Part shown: in pieces, positions 26,701 through 34,231 of the stretch
Position numbering within the stretch: the first letter of the stretch is position 1
Layout: each line of letters starts with the position of its first letter
Source of the DNA: Actinoplanes sp. L3-i22
GTDB taxonomy: Bacteria; Actinomycetota; Actinomycetes; Mycobacteriales; Micromonosporaceae
Assembly: GCF_019704555.1 (NCBI RefSeq)
Contig: NZ_AP024745.1
Location: 8,626,501-8,690,500 of the forward strand
DNA: 64,000 nucleotides
Reading direction: 5' to 3'
The notes under the pieces: generated by a model
Told to the model about the DNA's origin: nothing
The model's input: only the letters and a program-made list of their open reading frames with translations
The model's database searches: none
Made by a program: the position numbers and the translations under genes

Positions 26701-28959
26701 GGCCGCGTTCTGCCGTTCCGCCGCGATCAGGCCCTCGTTGGCGCGCCGCCAGGCGACCGCGAGCGGCAGGTTGGCGACCGCCTCGTCGGCGGTGACGCCG
26801 GGCTCGGCGAGCGCGACCACGGTCTCCTTGTCCCAGCGGTGCCCGGCCAGGAGCTTGCGCATGCCGCGGTGCACGGTGGCGAACCGCTCGGCGAGATCCT
26901 CGACCGGCTCGTGCAGGACCGCCTCGGTGAAGTACTCGCGGGCCTGGGCGCGGGCCGCGGCGACCGCCTCGACGTGCCGCCGCAGCGCGCCGGCCGCGGC
27001 GTGCACGCCGGCCTGCGCGCCGGGCCCGAACCAGGCCGACTCCGGCTTGTCCGGGCGGGCGCCGAGCTCGGCGATCACGGTGACCAGCTCGACGTCGGAG
27101 AAGGTGACCACGTCCGGCAGGCCGAGCCGGCCGGTGATCCGGTCCAGGCTCTTCTGCTGGATCTCCAGCTCGTCGGCGTCCGCGGCGAACCGGCCGGCCA
27201 GGGCCTTCGCCGCGGCCGCGGTCAGCGGCGGCAGCTCGACCGCGGGCGGGTCCAGCTCGGGCGGCGCCGGCAGCTCGGCGACGTCCTGCTCGGCGAGGGC
27301 GGCGGCGGCCAGCCCGGTCCGGGCCCGGGCCTGCTCCTCGGCCCGGCGGATCTCCTCGATCAGCCGGGCGAGCGTCTCGGCGGCCTCGCGGACCGGGCGC
27401 AGGGTGGGCGCGGTGAGCCAGTGGTCGGCGGCCGCGGCCGGGCGGGACGCGGCGTGCGCGGCCAGGCCGGCCAGGTCCGCGGCGTCGACCGGGAGCCGGA
27501 CGTGGAAGGCGGCGGCGAGCGGCCCGAACGCGTCGGTGGCGTCGGTCAGCGCGTCCAGCGCGAGCTGCGCCTCCTCCAGCGCGGCGTCGAGCGGCGCCTT
27601 CGCCATCACCTCGCGCCAGCGGAATCCGCTGCGCTCGGTGGCCGGCCGCCACGCGCCCCGCAGGCGCTCGGCGGCGGCGCGGACCCGGTCCAGGGCGTCC
27701 TCGGTCAGGGCGAGGGGCTGCAGGGCGGCGGCCGGGGCGGCCAGCTCGCCGTCGAGCAGTGCGTACCGGCCGAGCACCTCGTGCAGGCTGTGGCCGAGCG
27801 GTTCGCGGGGCTCGTTGACGCTCGCCGCGTACGCGCTCAGCCGCTCCCGCCGGTCCCGCAGCGTCTGCCGGTCCAGCTCGTCCATCCCGGGCGACGGCAG
27901 CGGCACCGCCTCCAGCGCGGCGGCCAGCGCGGACGCCACCTGGCGCCGGCCGGCCCGCTGCCCGTGCAGGTCGAGCAGGTAGTTGCCGAGCCCGGCGGCG
28001 GCCAGCCGGTGCTGGACCACGTCGAGCGCCGACGCGGTCTCGGAGACGAACAGGACCCGCTTCCCGGCGTGGGTGAGCGCGCCGATCATGTTCGCCACGG
28101 TCTGCGACTTGCCGGTCCCGGGCGGGCCGTCGATCACGAAGCTGTGCCCGTCCAGCGCGGCGGTGATGCACACCCGCTGGTCGGCGTCGGCGTCCAGGAG
28201 CAGCGGCACGTCCTCGTCGGCGGCGCGCGGCTCGAAGCCGAGACTGCCGTCCTCGGTCGCCAGCGCCCGGACCACCGGGTGCCGCAGGATGTCCGCCTCG
28301 TTCTCGGTCAGGTCCTGCCGGATCGCCTCGGCGGCCAGGTCGAAGCGGGCCAGCACGACCGCGTCGGCGAGCCGCCAGCCGGACTTGCTCGCGATTCGCG
28401 AGCGCAGCTGCCCGAGGTCGCCGGTCAGCTCGACGCCCTGCGCGCGCAGCCGCCGGGCCAGCGCCGGGTTGAGCACCGGGTCGCCGGTGGCGGCGCGCAG
28501 CCGGGGCACCTCGCCCGGGCCGAGCGCGACCAGGTCGACCGGGGTGAGCAGGACCGGGGCGGCGTGTGCCGCGCCGGTCCCGTCCTGCCAGTGCAGCAGG
28601 CCGGTGGCCAGGTGCAGGACGTCCTCGCCGTGGTCCAGGCTCTCCTGGTGGGCGTGCCGGCGCAGGTGCCGCAGCAGGGTCTGCAGGGTGGCGGCGGGCA
28701 GTTCGGTCCGCAGCACGTCCCCGCCGGCCGATCCGCCGCCGGTCCCGCCCTCGAACGCCCAGTCCCGGCCCTGCCGCAGGCGGTCCAGGACGGTGCCCGG
28801 GCCGGGTCCGGTGATCTCGACCAGATCGGTCCCGGCCCGCGGCAGGTCGATCAGCCGGTCTGCGGCGCTCGGGTCGGTGATCCCGTCGCGCCAGGCGGCG
28901 AGAGCCGCGCGGGCGTCGTCGCCCGGCCCGATCTGTCCGTCTGCATCATCCGGCCGCAT
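23707..28959 (-). CDS. DUF4011-type SF1 helicase with C-terminal Vsr-like nuclease domain
   Basis: A 1750-residue protein. In order: DUF4011-like N-terminal region (about 1-250), SF1 helicase with Walker A GPPGTGKSQT (about 278), a long Ala/Leu/Glu-rich coiled-coil insert (about 340-1100), Walker B VIIDEASRMTP (about 1160), GDDAQLAP, TRHYRSRHESL, QGDERDVIILS and DVAITRARQRVEV. Then a MTES_1575/Vsr-type nuclease-like domain (about 1435-1535, GIQCDGPGYAAFPLARDRDRL) and a DUF3320 winged helix (about 1590-1660). This matches the layout of Hhe (DUF4011-helicase-Vsr) proteins reported as antiphage. ATG 28959 is preferred; a TTG at 28998 is an alternative. It is monocistronic. Confidence 0.85.
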   Translation of the reverse strand: MRPDDADGQIGPGDDARAALAAWRDGITDPSAADRLIDLPRAGTDLVEITGPGPGTVLDRLRQGRDWAFEGGTGGGSAGGDVLRTELPAATLQTLLRHLRRHAHQESLDHGEDVLHLATGLLHWQDGTGAAHAAPVLLTPVDLVALGPGEVPRLRAATGDPVLNPALARRLRAQGVELTGDLGQLRSRIASKSGWRLADAVVLARFDLAAEAIRQDLTENEADILRHPVVRALATEDGSLGFEPRAADEDVPLLLDADADQRVCITAALDGHSFVIDGPPGTGKSQTVANMIGALTHAGKRVLFVSETASALDVVQHRLAAAGLGNYLLDLHGQRAGRRQVASALAAALEAVPLPSPGMDELDRQTLRDRRERLSAYAASVNEPREPLGHSLHEVLGRYALLDGELAAPAAALQPLALTEDALDRVRAAAERLRGAWRPATERSGFRWREVMAKAPLDAALEEAQLALDALTDATDAFGPLAAAFHVRLPVDAADLAGLAAHAASRPAAAADHWLTAPTLRPVREAAETLARLIEEIRRAEEQARARTGLAAAALAEQDVAELPAPPELDPPAVELPPLTAAAAKALAGRFAADADELEIQQKSLDRITGRLGLPDVVTFSDVELVTVIAELGARPDKPESAWFGPGAQAGVHAAAGALRRHVEAVAAARAQAREYFTEAVLHEPVEDLAERFATVHRGMRKLLAGHRWDKETVVALAEPGVTADEAVANLPLAVAWRRANEGLIAAERQNAAMLGRYWRRLDTDFLAIGRALETVGEALRVTPPEALAAVIAYVCNRAGDGELLRVVNEARDVFRHWRTTLHPAPEAAARPELGLGPVVAAVEWLRAQVGPLRAASAAVGQLDAVAKRELDVASAAEIAAVRKQVVASARALAEAAPGLQAALGDMYRGRDTDLRAIGQALDWAAGARTLRTGADAALTGDQAAALRATRNPDLSTLIELWQEARQRIIDAFGPARQVRLGTTLDRYETARDLLRDLRDDESGQREWFDYLAAREVLAEHGLDTAVDYCADHGIEVGRLGRVIERTVYRAWADAVIAEDERLEPLASIERNELVEEFRRLDADLMQDAAGTIIEALNARRPAVTADGAPALIRAEGLKTDGHLPVRELLDRTWDATAALKPCFVMPPAAVSRYLPAGERFDVVIIDEASRMTPAAAVACAHRGKSLVVIGDDAQLAPAGGGPSVLVAANDCAAFTRLALTRHYRSRHESLIGFANHTFYQDRLVTFPSAHPAGPDLGLRLLPPVDAPVEAALVAERVAHHFSTRPTLSLGVVTLTTGQADAVADAVETVLGARPDLERFLGDDPLTGFFVKPADAAQGDERDVIILSTGADLAAAGGPAGARRLDVAITRARQRVEVVTSIAEARREEPADEGERRLAAYLDSAGLPGEESALSPMAESVAEVVEKWGYAVTRQVGAGRSRIEIGIRHAEPVGGAYALGIQCDGPGYAAFPLARDRDRLHEQVLHGLGWHLHRVWSVAWFRDRAEEEGRLRAAIENALAVPDVFAEPDVDLVTRPAQPPEWALPYQHAVLEPLPAAARVNDAVVRALLIRTVERIAEVEGPVHIAVVVRRIREAWAISRVTQPIRQAIESAVADSSATFDGTFVTAADAPIPAVRVPGDEVSRKPEQVAESELQLALEYLVLDAGLVESDDLLAAAARLFGWSSNKAGSARLAAMLDDLVAGGRLIAHRNGLIAAPADDLLDLPDPATLPRRDDTPSVSLETPETVTHR

Positions 28960-29037
28960 GTGCCCATTGCAGCAAGGCAACCGATACCTTGCTGGCAATT
29001 CGTCCGAATCACACCTCTGCCGGTCCGGGTTGAGCCG

Positions 29038-30600
29038 TTATTTCTTGCGGCGGGCCACCAGCACCGCGTCGTGGATGACCCCGTCCTGGCCCGGACGCGG
29101 GCGCTTCTCCGTGGTCAGCACGTCCCACTCGGCCGGGTCCAGGCCGGCCGCCAGCTCCTCGGCGGTGAACATCATGTCCGGGAAGTGCATCGGGCGCGCG
29201 GCGGTGGCCAGGTCGTCCGGGTGGTGGCCGGCGATCAGCAGCGTGCCGCCGGCGGTGACCGCCGCGGCCAGCCGGGCGTAGAGCTCCCGCCGCGCCGCCC
29301 CCGGAAGGTGCATGAAGTGCGCCGACACCAGGTCGTACGACCGCTCGGCGGGCGGCTCCGAGCGCAGGTCGGCCCGGGTGAACGTGATCCGGTCGGCGAG
29401 CCCGGCGGCCGCGGCGTGCCCGGCCGCCCGGCTCAGCGCCTCCGCGGCGATGTCCACGCCGGTGACCGTCCAGCCCCGCTCGGCCAGCCAGAGCGCGTCG
29501 GCGCCCTCGCCGCAGCCGACGTCCAGGGCCCGCCCGGCCGGCAGCCCGGCGGCCTCGGCGACCAGCTGCGCGTTCGGCCGACCGCTCCAGATCGCCGGCT
29601 TGGCCCGGTAGCGTTCCTCCCAGGCGTCCGCCTCGAAGATGGTCGCCTGCTGGCGGCGGTACTCGGTGACCGCGTCCCGGCTCTCCCCGGCGATCAGGTC
29701 CATGTTGATCATCGCGCCGGCGGTCTGCCCGGCCGCGGCGGCGACCGCCACGGTCGCGCCCAGGTTGGTGACGTTGCCGGCCACCCAGACGCCGGGCACC
29801 GCGGTCGCCCCGGTCTCCTCGGCCGCGATCCGCAGGCCGACCTCGTGCCCGTTCATCTCCATCGGGACCGGCTCCAGGCCCAGCGACTCCAGGAGCGCCG
29901 AGCGGGCCACGAACCGCGGGCCGACCGCGACCGCTTCCAGGCCGATCACCCGGCCGCCGGCCAGCCGCACGCCGGTGATCCGGTCGTCGTCGATCTCCAC
30001 CGCCTCGACCGGCTCCCGGACGACCGGGATCCGGCGGGCGGCCAGCAGCTCGGCCTGCTCGGGATCCGGCTCCGGGGTGCCGTTCAGCAGGTAGACCACG
30101 TCGTCGCTGAGCTGCCGCCAGAGCTGCGCCTGGTGCAGGCTCAGCGGCCCGGCGGCCAGCACGCCGATCCGCTTGCCGCGCAGCTCCCAGCCGTGGCAGT
30201 ACGGGCAGTGCGCCACGTCGGCGCCCCACCGCCGCGCCAGCCCCGGGATCGCCGGCAGCTCGTCGACCAGGCCGGTGGTGACCAGCAGCCGGCGCCCGAG
30301 CACCCGCGCCCCGTCGGCCAGGGTGACCAGGAAGCCGTCCGCGGTGCGCTCGGCCCGCTCGGCGGTGCCCTCGCGGACCTCACCGCCGTACTCGGCGAGC
30401 TCGGCCCGGCCCGCTTTGTACAGCTCGGCGGGCGGGACGCCCTCCCGGCCGAGCAGGTTGTGCACGTGGCCGGCCGGGGCGTTGCGCGGGTCGCCCCGGT
30501 CGATCACCAGGACCGAGCGACGGGACCGGGCCAGGGTCACGGCCCCGCTCAGGCCGGCCGCGCCGCCGCCGATGACCACCACGTCGTACGTCTGCTCCAT
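29038..30600 (-). CDS. Thioredoxin-reductase-like oxidoreductase fused to SAM methyltransferase
   Basis: A 520-residue fusion. Residues 1-305 are a TrxR-like FAD/NAD(P) oxidoreductase: FAD motif VVIGGGAAGLSGA (8-20), redox pair Cys132-Cys135 in HCPYCHGWE, NAD region GVLAAGPLSL, and a C-terminal FAD segment WVAGNV. Residues 325-520 are a class I methyltransferase with motif I ALDVGCGEGADALWLA (358-373) and GVDIAAEAL. The substrate is unknown; linked thiol redox chemistry and S- or O-methylation is a guess. GGAG precedes ATG 30600. It is divergent from an XRE-cupin regulator across 74 bp. Confidence 0.9.
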   Translation of the reverse strand: MEQTYDVVVIGGGAAGLSGAVTLARSRRSVLVIDRGDPRNAPAGHVHNLLGREGVPPAELYKAGRAELAEYGGEVREGTAERAERTADGFLVTLADGARVLGRRLLVTTGLVDELPAIPGLARRWGADVAHCPYCHGWELRGKRIGVLAAGPLSLHQAQLWRQLSDDVVYLLNGTPEPDPEQAELLAARRIPVVREPVEAVEIDDDRITGVRLAGGRVIGLEAVAVGPRFVARSALLESLGLEPVPMEMNGHEVGLRIAAEETGATAVPGVWVAGNVTNLGATVAVAAAAGQTAGAMINMDLIAGESRDAVTEYRRQQATIFEADAWEERYRAKPAIWSGRPNAQLVAEAAGLPAGRALDVGCGEGADALWLAERGWTVTGVDIAAEALSRAAGHAAAAGLADRITFTRADLRSEPPAERSYDLVSAHFMHLPGAARRELYARLAAAVTAGGTLLIAGHHPDDLATAARPMHFPDMMFTAEELAAGLDPAEWDVLTTEKRPRPGQDGVIHDAVLVARRKK

Positions 30601-30652
30601 GGTCTTTCTCCTTTTTTCGCCGCTGCAGCCACCGTCGCTCGCCGCACCCGGG

Positions 30653-30674
30653 AACAGCAAGTAAGTTTGCTGTT
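30653..30674. promoter_or_regulatory. Inverted repeat over a leaderless promoter of the XRE-cupin gene
   Basis: AACAGCAA (30653-30660) and TTGCTGTT (30667-30674) are perfect 8-bp arms with a 6-bp spacer, ending at the base before ATG 30675. A -10-like TAAGTT (30662-30667) lies inside, 7 nt from the ATG, and no ribosome binding site is present. This fits a leaderless promoter covered by an autoregulatory operator. Confidence 0.7.
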
Positions 30675-31250
30675 ATGGCAAAGGATCTGGCCTCGGTCGG
30701 CCCCCGGCTGCGGACGCTCCGGCAGAAACGTGACATCACGCTGACCCAGCTCGCCGCGACCACCGGCATCTCGGTCAGCACGCTCTCCCGGCTGGAGTCC
30801 GGCGACCGCAAGCCGACCCTGGAGCTGCTGCTGCCGCTCGCCGAGGCCTACCAGGTGACCCTCGACGAGCTGGTCGACGCGCCGGAGACCGGTGACCCGC
30901 GGGTCCGGCAGCGGCCGATCGAGCGCAACGGGCACACCTACATCCCGCTGACCCGGCGGCCCGGCGGGGTCCAGGCGTTCAAGCAGATCATCCCGCCGAC
31001 GGCCGCGGAGTGCGATCTCGAACAGCAGACCCACGAGGGGTACGAGTGGCTCTACGTGCTCAGCGGCCGGGTCCGGTTGCTGCTCGGCGCGCACGACATC
31101 GTGCTCCTGCCGGGCGAGGCGGCCGAGTTCGACACCCGGCAGCCGCACCTGATCCTGAACCCCGGCCCGGAGCCCGCCGAGATCCTCAGCCTGTTCGGCC
31201 CGCAGGGCGAGCGCGTCCACGTCCGGGCCAGACCCAAGATCCAGACCTGA
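30675..31250 (+). CDS. XRE-family regulator with C-terminal cupin domain
   Basis: A 191-residue regulator. The helix-turn-helix is LRTLRQKRDITLTQLAATTGISVSTLSRLESGDRKP (about 12-47), and a cupin_2 domain (about 95-185) follows with HEGYEWLYVLSGRVRLLLG and LLPGEAAEFD. Such proteins usually sense a small ligand in the cupin pocket. It is divergent from the oxidoreductase-methyltransferase fusion and probably controls that gene and itself through the inverted repeat at its start codon. ATG 30675 appears to be leaderless. Confidence 0.92.
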   Translation: MAKDLASVGPRLRTLRQKRDITLTQLAATTGISVSTLSRLESGDRKPTLELLLPLAEAYQVTLDELVDAPETGDPRVRQRPIERNGHTYIPLTRRPGGVQAFKQIIPPTAAECDLEQQTHEGYEWLYVLSGRVRLLLGAHDIVLLPGEAAEFDTRQPHLILNPGPEPAEILSLFGPQGERVHVRARPKIQT

Positions 31251-31260
31251 CCCCTTCTTT

Positions 31261-31316
31261 GGTACGGCGTCAGCCCGGTCCCGCACCAGCCCCCGGGCAC
31301 CGGCTCACGCCGTACC
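31261..31316. repeat. 10-bp inverted repeat GGTACGGCGT with 36-nt loop
   Basis: GGTACGGCGT (31261-31270) and ACGCCGTACC (31307-31316) flank a GC-rich loop; CTTT and GAAAG outside extend the pairing with one bulge. It sits between the XRE gene stop and the crotonase start. It could be a terminator or an operator; the long loop makes a simple terminator less likely. Confidence 0.5.
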
Positions 31317-31341
31317 GAAAGCTGGTTTAGGGTCTGGGCTC

Positions 31342-32139
31342 GTGGATCTTTCTGTGACGGTGGACGAGGGCGTGGCGCTGCTGGAGATGCGGCGACCGCC
31401 GGCGAACCACTTCGACGAGGCGCTGATCGGCGGGATCGTCGACGCCGCGCTGGAGCTGGACGCGGATCCGGCGTGCCGGGTCATCCTGCTGGCCTCGGAG
31501 GGCAGGCACTTCTGCGCGGGCGCGGACTTCGGCGGCGGGGACTTCGCCGCGGATCACGTGGACGCGGCGGCGCGGCTGTACCGGCGCGCGGTGCGGCTCT
31601 TCGACGTGCGGACGCCGATCGTCGCGGCGGTGCAGGGCACCGCGGTCGGCGGCGGGCTCGGGCTGGCCTGCGCGGCGGACTTCCGGGTCGCCGAGGCCGG
31701 CACCCGGTTCGTGGCGAACTTCGCGCGGCTGGGGTTCCACCAGGGCTTCGGGCTGAGCGTGACGCTGCCCGAGCTGATCGGGCGGCAGAAGGCGACCGAC
31801 CTGCTGCTGACCGCGCGGCGGGTGGGCGGCGAGGAGGCCTACCGGATCGGGCTGGCCGACCGCCTCGCCGAGCCGGGCCGGGTGCGGGAAACCGCGCGGG
31901 CGCTCGCGCTGGAGATCGCCGCCTCGGCGCCGCTCGCGGTCCGGTCGATGCGGGCCACGCTGCGCGGCGATCTGGCCGGGCGGGTCCGGGCGGCGCTGGA
32001 GCACGAGCTGGCCGAGCAGAAGATCCACTGGGCGACGCCGGACGCCGCCGAGGGCATCGCGGCCAGCCTGGCCCGGCGCGCTCCGAACTTCACCGGTTCC
32101 GTGGACTTCACGGGTTCCCCGGACCGGCCGGGAACGTGA
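31342..32139 (+). CDS. Enoyl-CoA hydratase/isomerase family (crotonase) protein
   Basis: A 265-residue crotonase-fold protein that should bind an acyl-CoA thioester. The oxyanion-hole regions are HFCAGADFGGGD and QGTAVGGGLGLACAADFRVA. The two glutamates of classical hydratases (in GGGxE and QPE) appear replaced: the sequence reads GGGLG and FVANFARLG. So this is probably not a standard hydratase and may be an isomerase, hydrolase or other crotonase. GTG 31342 lies 8 nt after TAGGGT (31328-31333), so the transcript may be leaderless. Its 3' end overlaps the convergent kinase gene by 32 bp. Confidence 0.85.
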   Translation: MDLSVTVDEGVALLEMRRPPANHFDEALIGGIVDAALELDADPACRVILLASEGRHFCAGADFGGGDFAADHVDAAARLYRRAVRLFDVRTPIVAAVQGTAVGGGLGLACAADFRVAEAGTRFVANFARLGFHQGFGLSVTLPELIGRQKATDLLLTARRVGGEEAYRIGLADRLAEPGRVRETARALALEIAASAPLAVRSMRATLRGDLAGRVRAALEHELAEQKIHWATPDAAEGIAASLARRAPNFTGSVDFTGSPDRPGT

Positions 32140-33178
32140 CGACCATGGCGACGCCGGGGTCGCGGGGCTCGGCCACCGCCTCCCCGCCGTGCGCCCGGGC
32201 CAGCTGCCGGACGATCCACAGGCCGAGCCCGACACCCTCCGGGCCGCCGACCGCGAACTGACCGAACAGGGTGGCGCGCAGGCTCTCCGGGACGCCCGGC
32301 CCGTGATCCCGGACCTCCAGCCGGTCGGTGTCGCCGTCGCGACCGATCCGGATCACGACCGGCGGACGGCCGTACCGGAGGGCGTTGGTGACCAGGTTCA
32401 GCAGGATCTGCTCGAAGCGCTGCTTGTCGACGCAGATCCGCAGGGCCGGATCCACCTCCACCTCGATCTCCTCGTCCGGCCGCAGATAGCTCAGCGCGTC
32501 CTCGATGAGCTCGAGCGCGGAGTGCTCCTGCCGGTCCAGCCTCAGGTGCCCGGAGCTGTCGATCCGCTGCACGTCGAGGAGCGCGTCGGCGAGCCGGTTG
32601 ATCCGCGCGGTCTGCCGCAGCGCCATGTCCAGCATCGTCGCCGGCATCCCGGTGGCGTCCTCGCGCAGCTCGTCCAGGACGATCCGGATCCCGCTCAGCG
32701 GGCTGCGGACGTCGTGCGCCAGGGTGTTCATCAGCGCGGCCCGCCACTGCTCGATCCGGGCCAGCCGCTCCCGGTCCTCCCGCAGGTGACGGGCCTGCGC
32801 CTCGATCAGCAGGGCGACCGCGAGGGCGATCGGCATCAGGATGAACGCGCTGCCGATGACGATCTCCGGCTGACCGGTCACGATCAGCGGAACCAGGTAC
32901 GCGACGGTGCCCGGCAGGACGTAGCCGATCAGCACCCAGCGCGGAAAGTGCAGCCCGGCCCAGGCGAACATCAGCACCAGGAACGGGCCGGTGCCGGTCG
33001 ACACCCCGCCGAACGACCAGGTGGAGAGGCCGAGCACGGCGAAACTGGGCAGCCCGAGCAGCGCCGGGGCGTTCGGCCACTCCGGCCGCCAGCGGATCAG
33101 CAGGGCGGCCAGCGCCAGCACCAGGTCGCAGGCCGCGACCAGGAGCAGCCGGTGTGCCCGGTCCGGCGTGTTCAGCAT
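32108..33178 (-). CDS. Orphan membrane sensor histidine kinase
   Basis: A 356-residue kinase, counting from ATG 33178. A membrane domain of about five helices (about 10-125) is followed by a short coiled coil and a HisKA domain with LAHDVRSPLSGIR (phospho-His155). The HATPase has LLNLVTNALRYG (N box), DHGPGVP and GVGLGLWIV. There is no extracytoplasmic sensor domain, and no response regulator is adjacent. The N-terminus is doubtful: the frame stays open and hydrophobic (about 37 codons, ALLALAGLLALLG) up to the stop of the upstream dehydrogenase at 33293, but holds no ATG, GTG or TTG. See the finding on this. Confidence 0.85.
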   Translation of the reverse strand: MLNTPDRAHRLLLVAACDLVLALAALLIRWRPEWPNAPALLGLPSFAVLGLSTWSFGGVSTGTGPFLVLMFAWAGLHFPRWVLIGYVLPGTVAYLVPLIVTGQPEIVIGSAFILMPIALAVALLIEAQARHLREDRERLARIEQWRAALMNTLAHDVRSPLSGIRIVLDELREDATGMPATMLDMALRQTARINRLADALLDVQRIDSSGHLRLDRQEHSALELIEDALSYLRPDEEIEVEVDPALRICVDKQRFEQILLNLVTNALRYGRPPVVIRIGRDGDTDRLEVRDHGPGVPESLRATLFGQFAVGGPEGVGLGLWIVRQLARAHGGEAVAEPRDPGVAMVVTFPAGPGNP

Positions 33179-33292
33179 GCCGAGCAGCGCGAGCAGACCG
33201 GCGAGCGCCAGCAGCGCCGACGACTGCCGGGCGGCGGCCCGCGGTCCGCTCCCCAGCAGGCGAAATGGTCCGACGTGTTCTACACGGTCAAG

Positions 33293-34231
33293 TTAGGCGA
33301 CCCGGTTCCGCAGGGGGCGGTCGTTCACGAACGCGGCGACGTTTTCCTCGATCAGCGTCGCGGCGCCGAGCGGCCGGCCACCGGCCGCGTGCGGGCTGAT
33401 GATCACGTTCGGCTCGTCCCACAGCCCGGAGTCCACCGGCAGCGGCTCGGTCTCGAAGACGTCCAGGGCCGCGCCGGCGATCCGGCCCGCGCGCACCGCA
33501 CTGATCAGGTCTTTCTCGTCGAGCGTGCTGCCCCGGCCGACGTTCACCACCCAGGCGTGCGACGGCAGGAGATCAAAAACAGGACCGTGCAATGTGCGTA
33601 CGGTGTCAGCCGTCGCCGGAAGGATCGAGATCAGCACGTCCGCGGTCGGCAGCAGCCGGTCCAGATCCGTTTCGGTCACCACCGGGAAACCGTGCCGCTC
33701 CCCCGCGCTGCGGGCCACCCCGGTGACCCGGGCGCCGAGCGCGGCCAGCAGCGGGGCCAGGGTCGCCGCGATCCCGCCGAACCCCCAGATCACCACGTGC
33801 GCGTCCCGCAGCGTACGGAAGGAATGCTTTTCCCGGACCGGTTGCAGGCCGCCCAGCTCGCCCGCCCAGCGATGGCCGATCTGGGCCCGGACCAGCAGGT
33901 TCAGCCGGCGGGCGGCGGCCAGCACCAGCGCCAGGGTGTGCTCGGCGACGGTCCGGTCGTGCAGCCCGAGCCCGGCGGTGACCGTGACGTCCGGGCCGAA
34001 GCCGGCCTGCAGCACCGCGTCCGGGCCGGCCGCCAGGGTCTGCACCCAGCGCAGCCGATCGAGCCGGCGGGCGGCGTCGGCCAGCTGACCGGGCGGATTG
34101 CCCCAGACCACCAGCACCTCGGCGTCGAGGTGGTCGTCGGGGATCGGCTCGGCGGTCGCGTAGACCACACCGGTGACGCCGGGCGGCAGGGTGACGTCGA
34201 GTTCCACGGAGTCGGGCAGCAGCACCTTCAT
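33293..34231 (-). CDS. D-isomer-specific 2-hydroxyacid dehydrogenase
   Basis: A 312-residue NAD(P)-dependent dehydrogenase that interconverts D-2-hydroxy acids and 2-keto acids. The NAD-binding motif is VIWGFGGIAATLA. The catalytic Arg is in VVNVGRGSTLDE, the Glu in DVFETEPLPVDSGLW and the His in NVIISPHAAGG. Length matches the glyoxylate/hydroxypyruvate reductase group. It is upstream of the kinase gene on the same strand and shares its frame, with only a TAA between them. Substrate unknown. Confidence 0.93.
   Translation of the reverse strand: MKVLLPDSVELDVTLPPGVTGVVYATAEPIPDDHLDAEVLVVWGNPPGQLADAARRLDRLRWVQTLAAGPDAVLQAGFGPDVTVTAGLGLHDRTVAEHTLALVLAAARRLNLLVRAQIGHRWAGELGGLQPVREKHSFRTLRDAHVVIWGFGGIAATLAPLLAALGARVTGVARSAGERHGFPVVTETDLDRLLPTADVLISILPATADTVRTLHGPVFDLLPSHAWVVNVGRGSTLDEKDLISAVRAGRIAGAALDVFETEPLPVDSGLWDEPNVIISPHAAGGRPLGAATLIEENVAAFVNDRPLRNRVA

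Noticed and set aside
24208..30744. Open frame of 2178 codons on the plus strand
   Set aside because: It is antisense to the helicase and the oxidoreductase fusion, both of which have clear motifs. Its sequence is Arg/Gly/Val/Asp-rich with no domains, typical of third-position GC bias.
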